64,000 nucleotides of DNA from Salinisphaera japonica YTM-1 (GCF_003788585.1 NZ_AYKG01000034.1:62001-126000), one strand, 5' to 3'; counted from the stretch's first letter, positions 42,361 through 53,033 are shown. Numbers and translations: made by a program. Notes: generated by a model from the sequence alone, not told the origin.

Positions 42361-43154
42361 TGACGCCTCTGCGCAACGTTGTCGCCCTGCTGTTGCTGCT
42401 GCTGGCCGCCGCCGGCGCCCAGGCCGCGCCCGAGTTCCCCGAGCTGACCGGGCGTGTGGTCGATCAGGCCGATATGCTGTCCGAGACGAACGAGCGCCAG
42501 CTCACGCGGTTGTCGGCCGGCCTGGAAAAAGCCACCAGCGACCAGCTCGTGGTTGTCACCCTGGCCGATATCGGCGATACGCCGATCGAGACCTATGGCT
42601 ATCAGCTGGGCCGGGCCTGGGGCATCGGCCAGAAAGGCGCGCCCAGCGATCAGACCAAGGACAACGGCGTATTGCTGATCATCGCGCAAGCGCAGCGCGC
42701 CATTCGTATCGAGGTGGGGTATGGCCTGGAGGGCACGCTGACCGATGCCCGCGCGGCGGCCATCATCCGGCGCATCATCGAGCCGGCCTTCAAGCAGGGC
42801 GATTTCGATCAGGGCGTGCTCGCCGGAGCGGCCGCCATCGTCAAGACGCTGGGTGTGGATCCGGGTGAGGCCGCCGGGCAAGCCCTGACACAGGCCGATG
42901 AGCGCGGGCGCGACGATCCGTCGATGATGCATACGCTGATGTTCGTGGGCCTGATGGTGGCGATTATCGCGCTGTTCGGCGGCGGCGGGGGTGGCGGTTT
43001 CGGCCGGCGTGGTCGGCGCGGGCGCGGCATGCCCTGGTTCATCCCTATGGGGGGTGGCTTTGGCGGCGGCACCGGCGGTGGTTTCGGTGGCGGTGGTGGA
43101 TTCTCCGGCGGTGGCGGCGGCTTCGGCGGCGGCGGGGCGTCCGGTGGCTGGTGA
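42360..43154 (+). CDS. TPM-domain membrane protein with Gly-rich tail (YgcG-type)
   Basis: The 264-residue protein has a signal peptide (LLLLLAAAGAQAA), a TPM domain (residues about 25-150: LTGRVVDQADMLSETNERQL...DQLVVVTLADIGDTPIETYGYQLG...NGVLLIIAQAQRAIRIEVGYGLEG), one membrane helix (about 190-208) and a C-terminal tail of Gly, Phe and Ser. Paralogues in other genomes end in the same way. It overlaps lemA by one base; LemA-TPM pairs are common and thought to act at the envelope. Confidence 0.88.
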   Translation: MTPLRNVVALLLLLLAAAGAQAAPEFPELTGRVVDQADMLSETNERQLTRLSAGLEKATSDQLVVVTLADIGDTPIETYGYQLGRAWGIGQKGAPSDQTKDNGVLLIIAQAQRAIRIEVGYGLEGTLTDARAAAIIRRIIEPAFKQGDFDQGVLAGAAAIVKTLGVDPGEAAGQALTQADERGRDDPSMMHTLMFVGLMVAIIALFGGGGGGGFGRRGRRGRGMPWFIPMGGGFGGGTGGGFGGGGGFSGGGGGFGGGGASGGW

Positions 43155-43179
43155 GACTTTTAAGACAAGGACACAAGCG

Positions 43180-43797
43180 ATGACTCTGTTCGACAAGACC
43201 GCACGCGAGCGCATCGCGGCCACCGTGACCGAAATCGAGCGCCACACCGATGCCGAGGTGGTCACCGTGGTGGCCGCCAGTGCCGACGATTATCGCTGGA
43301 TCGGGCTGTTCTGGGCCGCGCTTGTCGCGCTGATCGGCCCGGGCATCGTGGCTTTTTTCATCGGCGGGCTGGACGGACGCACGTTGCTGCTCACCCAGTG
43401 GCTGGTTTTCGTGATCGCCGGGCTGGTCTTTCGCAACCCTCGGGTCGCGCCGCGCCTGGTGCCCAAACGCCTGCGCCACGAGCGCGCAGCATTACTGGCC
43501 CGGGAACAGTTTCTGGCCCAGAACCTGCACCGTACCGACGATGCCACGGGCATGCTGATCTTCGTGGCCGAGGCCGAGCACTACGTCGAGATCCTGGTCG
43601 ATCACGGTATCGCCGAGCGTATCGACGACACGGTGTTCGCCGAACTGATCGCGACGTTCACGCAGCGCGTGGCCAGGAACGAGACCGCCGAGGGCTTCAT
43701 CGAATGTATCCAGGCCTGTGGCACGCATCTGGCCCGGGCCGTGCCGGCAACACATGAGCGCAACGAGCTGTCGGATCGCCTGGTCGTGCTCGACTAA
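43180..43797 (+). CDS. Second TPM-domain protein with two membrane helices
   Basis: The 205-residue protein begins TLFDKTARERIAATVTEIERHTDAEVVTVVAA, the start of a TPM domain. Two membrane helices interrupt it (about residues 40-85), and the rest of the TPM domain follows (DATGMLIFVAEAEHYVEILVDHGIAERID). AAGG lies nine bases before the ATG at 43180; the longer frame upstream overlaps the previous gene. Third member of the lemA cluster. Confidence 0.85.
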   Translation: MTLFDKTARERIAATVTEIERHTDAEVVTVVAASADDYRWIGLFWAALVALIGPGIVAFFIGGLDGRTLLLTQWLVFVIAGLVFRNPRVAPRLVPKRLRHERAALLAREQFLAQNLHRTDDATGMLIFVAEAEHYVEILVDHGIAERIDDTVFAELIATFTQRVARNETAEGFIECIQACGTHLARAVPATHERNELSDRLVVLD

Positions 43798-43869
43798 TTC
43801 ACGAGATGGACCGCCGGGGGCCGTGCGCATAGAATCCCCGGTTTTTCCACGGGCCTGCAGGGGGCAAGG

Positions 43870-44361
43870 ATGGAATCAAAAAGTCCGCTGATCGGTGTGA
43901 TCATGGGCAGTTCCTCGGACTGGGACACCATGCGCGCGGCGCGCGAAATCCTCGAGCGCTTCGATATCGAGCACGAGTGCGAGATCGTCTCCGCACATCG
44001 CACGCCCGACAAGATGCGCGACTACGCGCTCAGCGCCGAGTCGCGCGGCCTGGAGGCCATCATCGCCGGTGCTGGCGGGGCAGCCCACCTGCCGGGCATG
44101 GTGGCCGCGCAGACGCTCGTCCCGGTATTGGGTGTGCCGGTGAAAAGCCGGGCCCTCAGCGGGCTGGATTCGCTGCTGTCGATCGTGCAGATGCCGGGCG
44201 GCGTGCCCACGGCCACGTTTGCTATCGGTGAGTCCGGTGCGCGTAACGCGGCCCTGTTTGCGATCGCCCAGCTAGCGACCACTCGGCCCGAATTGCGCCA
44301 GCGTCTGCAGGCGTTTCGCGACGAACAAGCGGCCAAGGTCGAGGGCCAGACGCTGTCATGA
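43870..44361 (+). CDS. purE: PurE, N5-carboxyaminoimidazole ribonucleotide mutase
   Basis: The 163-residue protein has [42 protein letters not shown] and [33 protein letters not shown], all class I PurE signatures. It isomerises N5-CAIR to CAIR in purine synthesis. AAGG lies before the ATG; overlaps purK by ATGA. Confidence 0.97.
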   Translation: MESKSPLIGVIMGSSSDWDTMRAAREILERFDIEHECEIVSAHRTPDKMRDYALSAESRGLEAIIAGAGGAAHLPGMVAAQTLVPVLGVPVKSRALSGLDSLLSIVQMPGGVPTATFAIGESGARNAALFAIAQLATTRPELRQRLQAFRDEQAAKVEGQTLS

Positions 44362-45512
44362 ACGAACAAGACGACGGACGTATTCTGGCCCCCGGCGCCA
44401 CCATCGGCGTGTTGGGCAGCGGCCAGCTCGGGCGCATGCTGGGTCTGTCCGCACGGCGCATGGGCTATCGCGTGGCGACTTTTTCGCCGGGCCGGGAAAC
44501 CCCGATGGGCCAGATCGCGGACCACGAAACGGTTACCGACTATCTCGATCTCGACGCCGTGGCGCGCTTCGCGCAGCAGGTCGACGTGGTGACCTTCGAG
44601 TTCGAGAACGTGCCGTTCGAGGCCGCCGAAACTGCCGCGCGGTACGTGCCGGTACGCCCTAGAGGCCAGGTGCTGCATATCGCCCAGCACCGGCGACGCG
44701 AGAAGGATTTCCTGCACGCGGCGGGTTTCCCCACCGCGCCTTTCGAGCACGTGCCCGACTACGCCAGCCTGGCCCCGGCCATTGAGCGCCTGGGCACGCC
44801 TTGCGTGCTCAAGACGGCCGGCTTTGGCTATGACGGCAAGGGCCAGATGGTCATCCACGCGCCCGATCAGGCCCAGGCCGCCTGGCAGGCGATCGGCGAG
44901 GGCGAGGCCGTGCTCGAAGGCTTTTTCGATTTCGCCTGCGAGGTATCGGTGGTCGCGGCTCGCGGCGTGGACGGTGCCTTCACGCACTATGGTGTAACCG
45001 AAAACCGGCACGCCGATCATATTCTGGATGTTTCGATTGCCGACGGCATCACCGACCCGGCGATTCGGGACGCCGCCATCGAGATCGCGGCCGGCGTGTT
45101 GGAAGCGCTCGATGTGGTGGGCGTGCTGTGCGTGGAATTCTTCGTGGGCCACAACGGCGAGCTGGTGGTCAACGAACTGGCCCCGCGGCCCCACAATTCC
45201 GGGCATTTTTCCTTCGACGCCTGCGTGACCGGTCAGTTCGAACAACAGCTTCGCACCGTATGCGGCCTGCCCCTGGGCTCGACGCGGCGCCTGGCCCCCT
45301 CGGCCATGGTCAATCTGTTGGGCGATCTCTGGGCCAACGGCGAGCCCGACTGGGCCAGCGTTCTGGCTGATCCGGATCTCAAACTGCATCTTTACGGCAA
45401 GACCAGCCCGCGGCCCGGCCGCAAGATGGGACACATGACGGTCTTCGGTAAAGACAGCGAGGATGCCGCGCAACGCGCGATTGCCGCACGCCAGCGTCTG
45501 GCCGGGGGCTAG
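44358..45512 (+). CDS. purK: PurK, N5-carboxyaminoimidazole ribonucleotide synthase
   Basis: The 384-residue ATP-grasp enzyme has [59 protein letters not shown] and [25 protein letters not shown]. It carboxylates AIR with bicarbonate and ATP, feeding PurE. Coupled to purE. Confidence 0.97.
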   Translation: MNEQDDGRILAPGATIGVLGSGQLGRMLGLSARRMGYRVATFSPGRETPMGQIADHETVTDYLDLDAVARFAQQVDVVTFEFENVPFEAAETAARYVPVRPRGQVLHIAQHRRREKDFLHAAGFPTAPFEHVPDYASLAPAIERLGTPCVLKTAGFGYDGKGQMVIHAPDQAQAAWQAIGEGEAVLEGFFDFACEVSVVAARGVDGAFTHYGVTENRHADHILDVSIADGITDPAIRDAAIEIAAGVLEALDVVGVLCVEFFVGHNGELVVNELAPRPHNSGHFSFDACVTGQFEQQLRTVCGLPLGSTRRLAPSAMVNLLGDLWANGEPDWASVLADPDLKLHLYGKTSPRPGRKMGHMTVFGKDSEDAAQRAIAARQRLAGG

Positions 45513-45578
45513 ACACCGCGCGTTCATGAAAGCGTGTTAGGTTCGGGTTACTACAAATCACACGAGATAAGTCAAATC

Positions 45579-46403
45579 ATGCGTAACCTGATTTTGCACA
45601 AGAACATTGCAGTCGCCTGCGGTATCGCGCTGACCACGGCCGCGACGGCCATGCCCGCGTTTGCGGCCGACAACGACACGCAGCATCTGCGCGGCGAAAT
45701 CACGTCGGTGTCCAAGAACAGCTTCAAGTTGCAGGCCAAGGATGGCACCACGCACAAGATCAAGCTGTCCGGCGATACCGGTATTGCCACGGCCATGCCC
45801 GGTGATCTGAACAATATCGAGAAGGGCACCTTCATCGGCACGGCCAACGTCGAGCAAGACGGTGGCAACACCGCGCTTGAGATGGTCATCTTCCCGCCGT
45901 CGATGAAAGGCATGGGCCTGGGTGATTACGGCTGGGATCTCTCGCCCTCGATGGTGAACAAGGACGCCAAGACCGCCAAGGACTCGGACAAGCAGTCCGG
46001 CGGCTCGATGACGGCCGGTTCCAGCATGACCAACGGCACTGTCACCGCCAAGTCGGAAGGTTCGATGAGCGCCGGCTCGAGCATGACCAACGGCACCGTG
46101 ACGTCCAAGAGCAGTGGCTCGGATAGCAGCGGTTCCATGACGGCCGGTTCGAGCATGACCAACGGTACGGTCACGCAGTCGTCCAACGATAGCGAAAAGA
46201 TGACGCTGACCGTCGATTACGGCGAGGGCAGCAAGACCATCGTCGTGCCCAAGGACGTGCCCACGGTCAAGGTGGCACCGGGCAAGGTCTCCGACCTGAA
46301 GACCGGCGAACACGCCTTTGCGATCGTCTCCAGCAACGGCAAGAAAGGCTATACCGCCAAAAAGGTCATCGTGGGCCAGAACGGCACCGTTCCCCCGATG
46401 TGA
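45579..46403 (+). CDS. Secreted repeat-containing protein (DUF5666-like)
   Basis: The 274-residue precursor has a signal peptide (to about MPAFAADN). An OB-like domain follows (HLRGEITSVSKNSFKLQAKDGTTHKIKL...TFIGTANVEQDGG), then the phrase LEMVIFPPSMKGMGLGDYGWD, found in proteins often mislabelled as metal ABC transporter permeases. Three copies of SMTAGSSMTNGTVT or a close variant (46006, 46063 and 46132) come next, then a C-terminal beta-rich segment. No enzymatic motif is seen. The ATG at 45579 is chosen because it starts the signal peptide. Confidence 0.7.
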   Translation: MRNLILHKNIAVACGIALTTAATAMPAFAADNDTQHLRGEITSVSKNSFKLQAKDGTTHKIKLSGDTGIATAMPGDLNNIEKGTFIGTANVEQDGGNTALEMVIFPPSMKGMGLGDYGWDLSPSMVNKDAKTAKDSDKQSGGSMTAGSSMTNGTVTAKSEGSMSAGSSMTNGTVTSKSSGSDSSGSMTAGSSMTNGTVTQSSNDSEKMTLTVDYGEGSKTIVVPKDVPTVKVAPGKVSDLKTGEHAFAIVSSNGKKGYTAKKVIVGQNGTVPPM

Positions 46404-46434
46404 AACCGCTGCGAATCAGCTGATTCGTTAAGCT

Positions 46435-46466
46435 AAAAAAGACGACGCCCCGGCGTCGTCTTTTTT
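46435..46466. terminator. Terminator after the secreted repeat protein
   Basis: AAAAAAGACGACGCC-CC-GGCGTCGTCTTTTTT. A 16-bp palindrome CGAATCAGCTGATTCG lies just before it at 46412. Confidence 0.88.
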
Positions 46467-46502
46467 ATGTCCGCGAGAAAAATCAGCGGGCGCGATAAGA
46501 AA

Positions 46503-46740
46503 ACAGAAGACAATCCGCAGATGGGCGCAGATCACGCCGATGTGGACTTGGCGTTTCGTTGGGATCATGGCCGAGTGGACGATAAGGGGCCATCGACGCG
46601 CCATAAAATGAATACAGAGCAATGCGTGGAAGTAAAATGCTGTATTCAGCGAACGGCTGAACGCGCACTCAGCCGCTACGCGCGGCGGACCACAAATCCC
46701 ATATCTGCGTCCGTCTGCGGATAAATGCCTGTATTCATTT
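46503..46740. repeat. Tandem intergenic repeat, unit 1
   Basis: Starts ACAGAAGACAATCCGCAGAT and ends near ATCTGCGTCCGTCTGCGGAT, an inverted pair. The inner part contains TTGGGATCATGGCCGAGTGG and TTCAGCGAACGGCTGAACGC. Unit 2 starts 310 bp later and is similar throughout. No convincing gene is present between 46404 and 47100. Confidence 0.7.
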
Positions 46741-46812
46741 GCGGTTATTGGCGTCCATTCGCGGACGATGTTTATCGAACCAGGCGCCAAACCTTCTGCG
46801 CGGTAGCTCAAG

Positions 46813-47090
46813 ACAGAAGACAATCCGCAGATGGACGCAGATGACGCCGATGTGGAGTTGGCGTTTCGCTGGGATCATGGCCGAGTGGACGACACGCGGC
46901 TGTCGACGCCGCGAGGAAAATAGATGCGGGGCAATGCTTGGAAGCAGGATGCTGTATCCCGCCAATTTCAATATTCAGCGAACGGCCGATCATGCATTCA
47001 GCCGTTATGCGCGGCCGACCACCACTCCCATATCTGCGTCATCTGTGTCCATCTGCGGATAACCGTCTGTATTGATTAGCGTGAATCCGG
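46813..47090. repeat. Tandem intergenic repeat, unit 2
   Basis: Begins ACAGAAGACAATCCGCAGAT again, runs through CTGGGATCATGGCCGAGTGG and ATTCAGCGAACGGCCGATCA, and ends in ATCTGTGTCCATCTGCGGAT. By eye it is about four-fifths identical to unit 1, with a short insertion. Ends abut the amidase gene stop. Confidence 0.7.
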
Positions 47091-47100
47091 GAATGAACAC

Positions 47101-47967
47101 TCAGCGATATTGATCATCGAGCGCCCAGAGTCGGGCCTGGGTCTCGGCGTCGAGATAGCCGTTGTAGTCGCTCGGTCGGAAATGCATCTGGAACGCCCGC
47201 AGCACCCGTTTTGTCTGGGCATCCATCGTGCCGGTGGCGGATATGTCGTAGCCGTAGTGGGCCAGCTTGACTTGGGTCTGGTACAGACTCGGCGGGTTGG
47301 TGACAAACCGGCGTTGATATTGCGCCACCAGGTTGGCGTCGGGCCAGGCGCCGACGCCGGCGGCGTGCAGACGCTGCCAGGGAAACAACGGGCCGGGATC
47401 GATCTTGCGCCCGGGAGCGATATCGGAATGGCCCACGACGTTGGCCGGGGCGATGTCATAGCGGGCCACGATATCGCGGGCCAGGGCGATGACCGCGTCG
47501 ATCTGGCCGTCGGCGAAGGGATACCACTGCACCAGGCGGTTGGTATCCACCGGGCCTTGGTTGACGATTTCGATACCGATGGAGGTGTCGTTGATCTGCT
47601 CGCGGCCGTTCCAGTGACTCACCCCGGCCTGCCAGGCTCGCTCGGCCTCGGGTACAAGCTGGTAGACCACCGGCTCGCCGCTTTGCCGTGGCGGCTGCGG
47701 GGTGACCAGATAGTGCGTGCTCACGTTGGGCCCGGTCAGCACGTTGAAGGCGCGCTGTGTGTCGCCCCCGGTGTAGTGGATCACCAGAAACCGAACCCGA
47801 TGATTATAGGCCTGTGCGTTGGCACTCTGATCCGCCCAGTAGCCACCGCGCTCTTTCAGCGTGGCCGGCGCGCCACAGCCGGCCAGCGTGGCCAGCGCCA
47901 GGAGCGCCGTGACGAGATAGAGGCCGCGTCGGCGGGCGCGTGCAACGTGTGGCGTGGGCTGTGTCAT
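47101..47967 (-). CDS. amiD: AmiD-like N-acetylmuramoyl-L-alanine amidase, lipoprotein
   Basis: The 288-residue precursor has a signal with lipobox LAGC (Cys about 31), an amidase_2 domain with zinc ligands in FLVIHYTGGD, SIGIEIVNQ (Glu) and VVGHSDIAPGRKIDPGPLFPW, and a C-terminal peptidoglycan-binding helical domain (KLAHYGYDISATGTMDAQTKRVLRAFQMHFRP). E. coli AmiD is an outer-membrane lipoprotein that cleaves the stem peptide from MurNAc, including anhydro-muropeptides. Start ATG 47967; the longer frame upstream lies in the thioesterase gene. Confidence 0.88.
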   Translation of the reverse strand: MTQPTPHVARARRRGLYLVTALLALATLAGCGAPATLKERGGYWADQSANAQAYNHRVRFLVIHYTGGDTQRAFNVLTGPNVSTHYLVTPQPPRQSGEPVVYQLVPEAERAWQAGVSHWNGREQINDTSIGIEIVNQGPVDTNRLVQWYPFADGQIDAVIALARDIVARYDIAPANVVGHSDIAPGRKIDPGPLFPWQRLHAAGVGAWPDANLVAQYQRRFVTNPPSLYQTQVKLAHYGYDISATGTMDAQTKRVLRAFQMHFRPSDYNGYLDAETQARLWALDDQYR

Positions 47968-47998
47968 GCAGATCGGGCTCGTCGAGGTTGGGAAACGC

Positions 47999-48400
47999 TC
48001 AGGATTGATCCAGCGTATCCGGTCGTTTGTCGAGATACGTGATTTCGGTCTTGCCGTGCGGTACAGGATGCCCATCTTCGTCCATGGCGACGAAGACCAG
48101 CTCGTCGATGGTGAGTATCGACTTGCGCGTGATCATGTTGCGCACCTCGGCTCGCATGGTCAGCGAGGTGCGTCCGAAGCGGGTGGCCACGATGCCAAGC
48201 TCGATGATGTCGGACTGACGCGCCGAAGACACGAAATTGATTTCCGAGATGTACTTGGTGACGATACGCGGGTTCTCGAGCTGCACGATGGCATAGATCG
48301 CGGCTTCTTCATCGATCCAGCGCAACAGGCTGCCGCCGAACAGCGTGCCGTTGGGGTTGAGATCCTCCGGCGATATCCATTTGCGAGTATGGAAATTCAT
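47999..48400 (-). CDS. YciA-type acyl-CoA thioesterase
   Basis: The 133-residue hot-dog protein reads RKWISPEDLNPNGTLFGGSLLRWIDEEAAIYA, with the Asn and Asp of the BFIT/YciA thioesterase active site, then INFVSSARQSDIIELGIVATRFGRTSLTMRAEVRN. It would hydrolyse acyl-CoAs; the substrate is not evident. Start ATG 48400 rather than the upstream frame, which runs under hrpA on the other strand. The gene is divergent from hrpA. Confidence 0.85.
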   Translation of the reverse strand: MNFHTRKWISPEDLNPNGTLFGGSLLRWIDEEAAIYAIVQLENPRIVTKYISEINFVSSARQSDIIELGIVATRFGRTSLTMRAEVRNMITRKSILTIDELVFVAMDEDGHPVPHGKTEITYLDKRPDTLDQS

Positions 48401-48479
48401 GACGGGTCCTGTTACTGGGCTACTCAAGATTAAAGCAGCTGTGTGCTGCGTCACAGTCTCATCGACACCGAGGTATTGA

Positions 48480-51400
48480 TTGCGCCAGACAGAGCCCGCC
48501 GCCGAGGCCTTGATCGAACACGCCCAGACGCGTGATGCCCATCGGCTAGAACAACGTCTTAAAAAGACGCGTGACGCCGCACAGCGCGAGACCGTCACCG
48601 CGGATATTGCTGCAAGTGCCGCCCGAACCGAGTCACGCCTGGCCGCGCGTCCCGATATCGCGCTGGCCGAGGGCCTGCCGGTCACTGAACGGGCCGATGA
48701 AATCCGTGAGGCCCTGGAACAACACCAGGTCGTGGTCGTCTGCGGCGAAACCGGCTCTGGCAAGACCACCCAGCTGCCCAAGATCTGCATGCAGGCCGGG
48801 CTGGGGGCACGCGGGCGCATCGGCCACACCCAGCCGCGCCGGCTGGCCGCACGCAGCGTGGGCCAGCGGATCGCTGAAGAGACCGGCACGGCCTTCGGTG
48901 ATCTGGTGGGTTTTCAGACCCGCTTCGACAGCCAGGTCTCCGAGGCCAGCCAGATCAAGCTGATGACCGACGGTATTCTGCTGGCCGAGACGGCGCGTGA
49001 TCGTTATCTCAACCAGTACGACACGATCATCATCGACGAGGCCCACGAGCGCACGCTCAACGTCGATTTCCTGCTGGGCTATCTCAAGCGTGTGCTGGAG
49101 AAACGCGGCGATCTGCGCGTGATCGTGACCTCGGCGACGATTGATCCCGAGCGTTTTGCCGAGTTCTTTGCCGATGCCCCGATCATCAACGTCGAAGGCC
49201 GTGGCTATCCGGTGACGGTGCGCTACCGGCCGCCGGAAACCGACGATACGCCGGGCGCGATCGAGGGCGCGGTTCGTGAGCTCTGGCGAGAAGGTCCAGG
49301 CGACGTGTTGGTCTTTCTACCCGGTGAGCGTGATATTCGCGACGCCGAACAGCATCTGGCCAAAGCGCTGGCCGGTGGCAAGTGGCCGGCCGAGGTGGTC
49401 CCGCTCTATGCCCGGCTGACGCGCGCGGCCCAGAACAGGATCTTTTCGCCGTCCAAGGGTTATCGCGTGGTGTTGGCGACCAACGTGGCCGAAACCTCGC
49501 TGACCGTACCGGGTATTCGCTACGTGGTGGATACGGGCCTGGCACGCATCAGCCGGTACTCGACCGCGGCCAAGGTACAACGCCTGCCCATCGAGCCGGT
49601 ATCGCAGGCCTCGTGCAATCAGCGCGCCGGACGCTGCGGGCGTGTCGCCCCGGGGATCTGTGTTCGGCTGTTCGATGAAGACGATTTTCTCGGTCGGCCG
49701 GAATTCACCGACCCGGAGATCCGGCGCACGAATTTGGCCAACGTGCTGCTGACGATGGCCGACCTGAAGCTCGGCGATATCGAGGCCTTTCCGTTCATCG
49801 ATCCGCCCGAGCGGCGCTATATCAACGACGGCCGCACGCTGCTGACCCAGCTCCAGGCGCTGGACAATAAACGCATCACCAAGCTCGGCCGGCAGCTGGC
49901 CCGCCTGCCGCTGGATCCGCGTGTGGGGCGCATGCTGGTGGCCGGTCACCGCTACGGGGTGCCCGTTGCCCTGCGCGTGATCGCCGCGGGGTTGACGATC
50001 CAGGACCCGCGCGAGCGCCCGTCAGCCCATCGCCAAGCCGCCGACGAAGCCCACAAGCCGTTCATCGATACGGCGTCCGATTTCATCAGCCTGCTCAAAC
50101 TCTGGGACGCCTTTGGCGAGGCACGCCACGAGCTGTCCTCGAACAAGCTGCGCCAGTGGTGCAAGACCCGCTTCATCAACTTCATGCGCATGCGCGAATG
50201 GGAGGATCTGGTACGCCAGCTCCGGCGCATCGGCCATGACATGGGCCTGGACGGTGACCCGGCGCGTGGACGCCTGGCCGAGGCCGACCCCGTGGCCGTG
50301 CACAAAGCACTCTTGCCCGGCCTGCTCGATCATATCGGCCAGCTCGACGCGCCGGCCGATGACGGCAAGGGCGGGGCCAGGTCGCGCAAGAAAAAAGCGG
50401 CGGAATATCAGGGCCCCCGTGGGCGCAAGTTTCGTATCTTTCCGGGCTCCGGGCTTTCCAAGCGCCAGCCGCAATGGATCGTGGCCGGCGAGCTGCTGGA
50501 AACCAGCGCGCTCTATGCCCATACGGTCGCCGGTGTGGATCCGACATGGATCGAGGAGGCGGCCGCGCATCTGCTCACGCGAGAGCACTACGAGCCGCAC
50601 TGGGAGAAAAAACGCGGCCAGGTGGCCGCCCGAGAGCGGGTCAAGCTCTTCGGGCTGACCGTGGCCGACGGCCGCAAGGTCGATTTTTCACGTATCGACC
50701 CGGTCGCGGCGCGCGCGATATTCGTTCGCGACGGCCTGGTGGCCTTTGCCGTGGCCGATAAGCGGGGGCGCCTGCCGGAGTTTCTGGCCTATAACCAGGC
50801 CGTGGTCGAAGAGATCGAGGCGCGTGAGGCCAGGTTTCGACGCCGCGATCTGCTGGTCGACGAGGCGACCCAGGCCGCCTTCTATGAGCTGCGTCTGGAT
50901 GACTGGGTCACCGATCGCAAGACACTGGATCAGTGGCTGAAGACGAACGAGGCGCGGGCGCTTTACTTCGACGAGGACGAGCTGCTGCGCTCGGCCGGCG
51001 TGGAGCTCGAGGAAGCCGCTTATCCCGAGTCCATGACCCTGGGCGATCTGCCGGTCGCACTCGATTATGCCTTCGAGCCGGGCACGGCCGCCGACGGCGT
51101 AACGGCGCGGATACCGCTGGCCGCGCTCAACCAGATGTCGGCCGAACGCGCCGAGTGGCTCGTGCCGGGGCTGCTGGAAGAAAAATTCCGCGAATATCTC
51201 AAGGCGCTGCCCAAGAAATGGCGCAAGTCGGTGGTGCCGGCGCCCGATTTTGCGCGGGCCGCGGCCGAGCGTGCGGAATTCGGCCAGGGCGAGCCGCGCG
51301 AGGCCCTGCGCGAGGCCATCAAGGCGATGACCGGCGTGCTGATTCCGGCCGATGCCTGGGACGACTTCGCACCGAGCGCGCATCTGCGCATGCGGTTTGA

Positions 51401-52433
51401 AATCATCGACGATGAAGGCAACGCCATCGCCGCCGGGCGCGATATCGACGCGCTACGCGGCGAACTGGCCGAGCGTGCGCACGAGGCCGTGAATACGGCG
51501 ATGTCGCATGACATGCGTCAGGACGGCCTGACGGATTGGCCCGACGCCGAACTGGCCGAACCGGTCACGATTCGGCATGCCGGGGTATCGATCGAGGCGT
51601 ATCCGGCGCTGGTCGATCGCGGCACACACGTCGATCTGTGCCTGATGGACGATGCCGAGCAGGCCGGGGCGGCCCATCGTCTGGGCACGCGCCGGCTTGT
51701 GCGGCTCAATCTTGGCCGGCCGGGGCGCCTGATCAAGCGTGACCTGCCCGGGCTCAAGAAACACGCGGTGGGCACGCTCGAGGCGCCGCCGGCGACAGCC
51801 GGTGTGTCCGCGGACGTGATCGCCGCCCAGCAGGCTGATCCCGAAGGCGCGCTGGTCGCCGAGCTGCTCAACGCGCTGATCGAGGCGCGTATGACGGCAC
51901 CAATCACCCGCCAGGCGAGCTTCGCACAGACACTGGAAACCATCCGCAGCAACATCATGGCCGATGCGGTGGCCTTGTGGGCCGCGCTCGGCCCGGCGCT
52001 GGATCGGCTGGTGATGATCCGCAAACGCTTGTCCAAGAATATTGGCCTCGACTGGATGGCCGCCGTGGAGGACATGCGTGATCAGATCGCGCATCTCGTG
52101 CACGTGGGGTTTCTATCCAGTGCGCCGGATCCCGGTGCCCGCGCGGCCGCGCTCGAGCGTTACATGGCCGCCATCGAGGCGCGCCTGGACAAGCTGGCTC
52201 GCGACGGCGCGGCCGAGGACAAGCGGCGCATGCAACAGATCGCCCCCTACTGGGGGGGTTACAAGACCGCGGCCGATAAAGCCGCACGGCGCGGCCCGCT
52301 CGGCGAGCCGTTGATCACCCTGCGCTGGATGATCGAGGAATACCGTGTGCAGGTGTTTGCTCAGCAACTCGGCACCGATATGAAAGTCTCGAGCAAGCGG
52401 CTGGACGAGCAGCTGGCTAGGGCGCGCGGTTAG
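48480..52433 (+). CDS. hrpA: HrpA, DEAH-box ATP-dependent RNA helicase
   Basis: The 1317-residue protein has motif [16 protein letters not shown], Ia [32 protein letters not shown] (DEAH), [31 protein letters not shown] and [14 protein letters not shown]. The helicase-associated and OB domains and the long C-terminal DUF3418 (from about residue 690) follow. HrpA rescues stalled ribosomes and processes some mRNAs. It starts with TTG at 48480, preceded by GAGG six bases upstream; the family length (about 1300) agrees with this start. Confidence 0.95.
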   Translation: MRQTEPAAEALIEHAQTRDAHRLEQRLKKTRDAAQRETVTADIAASAARTESRLAARPDIALAEGLPVTERADEIREALEQHQVVVVCGETGSGKTTQLPKICMQAGLGARGRIGHTQPRRLAARSVGQRIAEETGTAFGDLVGFQTRFDSQVSEASQIKLMTDGILLAETARDRYLNQYDTIIIDEAHERTLNVDFLLGYLKRVLEKRGDLRVIVTSATIDPERFAEFFADAPIINVEGRGYPVTVRYRPPETDDTPGAIEGAVRELWREGPGDVLVFLPGERDIRDAEQHLAKALAGGKWPAEVVPLYARLTRAAQNRIFSPSKGYRVVLATNVAETSLTVPGIRYVVDTGLARISRYSTAAKVQRLPIEPVSQASCNQRAGRCGRVAPGICVRLFDEDDFLGRPEFTDPEIRRTNLANVLLTMADLKLGDIEAFPFIDPPERRYINDGRTLLTQLQALDNKRITKLGRQLARLPLDPRVGRMLVAGHRYGVPVALRVIAAGLTIQDPRERPSAHRQAADEAHKPFIDTASDFISLLKLWDAFGEARHELSSNKLRQWCKTRFINFMRMREWEDLVRQLRRIGHDMGLDGDPARGRLAEADPVAVHKALLPGLLDHIGQLDAPADDGKGGARSRKKKAAEYQGPRGRKFRIFPGSGLSKRQPQWIVAGELLETSALYAHTVAGVDPTWIEEAAAHLLTREHYEPHWEKKRGQVAARERVKLFGLTVADGRKVDFSRIDPVAARAIFVRDGLVAFAVADKRGRLPEFLAYNQAVVEEIEAREARFRRRDLLVDEATQAAFYELRLDDWVTDRKTLDQWLKTNEARALYFDEDELLRSAGVELEEAAYPESMTLGDLPVALDYAFEPGTAADGVTARIPLAALNQMSAERAEWLVPGLLEEKFREYLKALPKKWRKSVVPAPDFARAAAERAEFGQGEPREALREAIKAMTGVLIPADAWDDFAPSAHLRMRFEIIDDEGNAIAAGRDIDALRGELAERAHEAVNTAMSHDMRQDGLTDWPDAELAEPVTIRHAGVSIEAYPALVDRGTHVDLCLMDDAEQAGAAHRLGTRRLVRLNLGRPGRLIKRDLPGLKKHAVGTLEAPPATAGVSADVIAAQQADPEGALVAELLNALIEARMTAPITRQASFAQTLETIRSNIMADAVALWAALGPALDRLVMIRKRLSKNIGLDWMAAVEDMRDQIAHLVHVGFLSSAPDPGARAAALERYMAAIEARLDKLARDGAAEDKRRMQQIAPYWGGYKTAADKAARRGPLGEPLITLRWMIEEYRVQVFAQQLGTDMKVSSKRLDEQLARARG

Positions 52434-52439
52434 GCCTGG

Positions 52440-53033
52440 CTAAAACCAGACCGCGTTACTTGTCAGCTGATAGACGAACAGCGCGATGGCCTCGTGGCGA
52501 CGGCGCTCGGGCGTCGTGGGCTCATGATTGGGCAGGCTGCAGAACGACACGGGCGCGCAAAGCTCGCGTGCCGTGGCCATGGCACGCGTCATGTGCCAGC
52601 TGTCGGTGATCAGCGCCACGCGCTTGGCCCCGGCCTTGCGCAGCAGCGGACAGCTGTAGGCGAGATTATCCGCGGTCGAGGTGGCCCGGCGTTCTATCTT
52701 GAAGATGTCGGCAGGCACGTTCAGCTGCCCCTGGGCCGCGCGAGCCAGGCCTTCGGCGCTATCACCGCCGGCGCCCGCGCCGCTGATGAATATCGTGGGC
52801 AGGTGCTGATCCCGCCAGGCGGCGACCGCGACCCGTGTTCGCCGCAGTCGTGGTGCCCCCGACAGCACCAGCGCGGCATCGGCCTGCCAGTTCGGCCCGG
52901 TAACACAGGGCTGCGGCGTGCGCCCGATCTGCCAGTAGTCGTAACCGGCCAAGACGACCAGGGTGGCACTCATTAGCCCGAGGCCGAGGGCCATCCAGCG
53001 CAGTCCGGTTCGAATCGAGGATGCTGGGCTCAA
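52440..53033 (-). CDS. YdcF/ElyC family (DUF218) membrane protein
   Basis: The 197-residue protein has an N-terminal membrane helix (residues about 13-32) and a DUF218 domain: ADAALVLSGAPRLRRTRVAVAAW, TIFISGAGAGGD, ERRATSTADNLAYSCPLLRKAG and VALITDSWHMTRAMATARE, with the conserved His-Met-Xaa-Arg. DUF218 members include ElyC (peptidoglycan/lipid carrier) and SanA, but the activity is unknown. It converges on hrpA with only six bases between stops. Confidence 0.8.
   Translation of the reverse strand: MSPASSIRTGLRWMALGLGLMSATLVVLAGYDYWQIGRTPQPCVTGPNWQADAALVLSGAPRLRRTRVAVAAWRDQHLPTIFISGAGAGGDSAEGLARAAQGQLNVPADIFKIERRATSTADNLAYSCPLLRKAGAKRVALITDSWHMTRAMATARELCAPVSFCSLPNHEPTTPERRRHEAIALFVYQLTSNAVWF

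Noticed and set aside
46503-47090. CRISPR-like array
   Set aside because: The repeat units are about 310 bp, imperfect, and without short spacers or cas genes.
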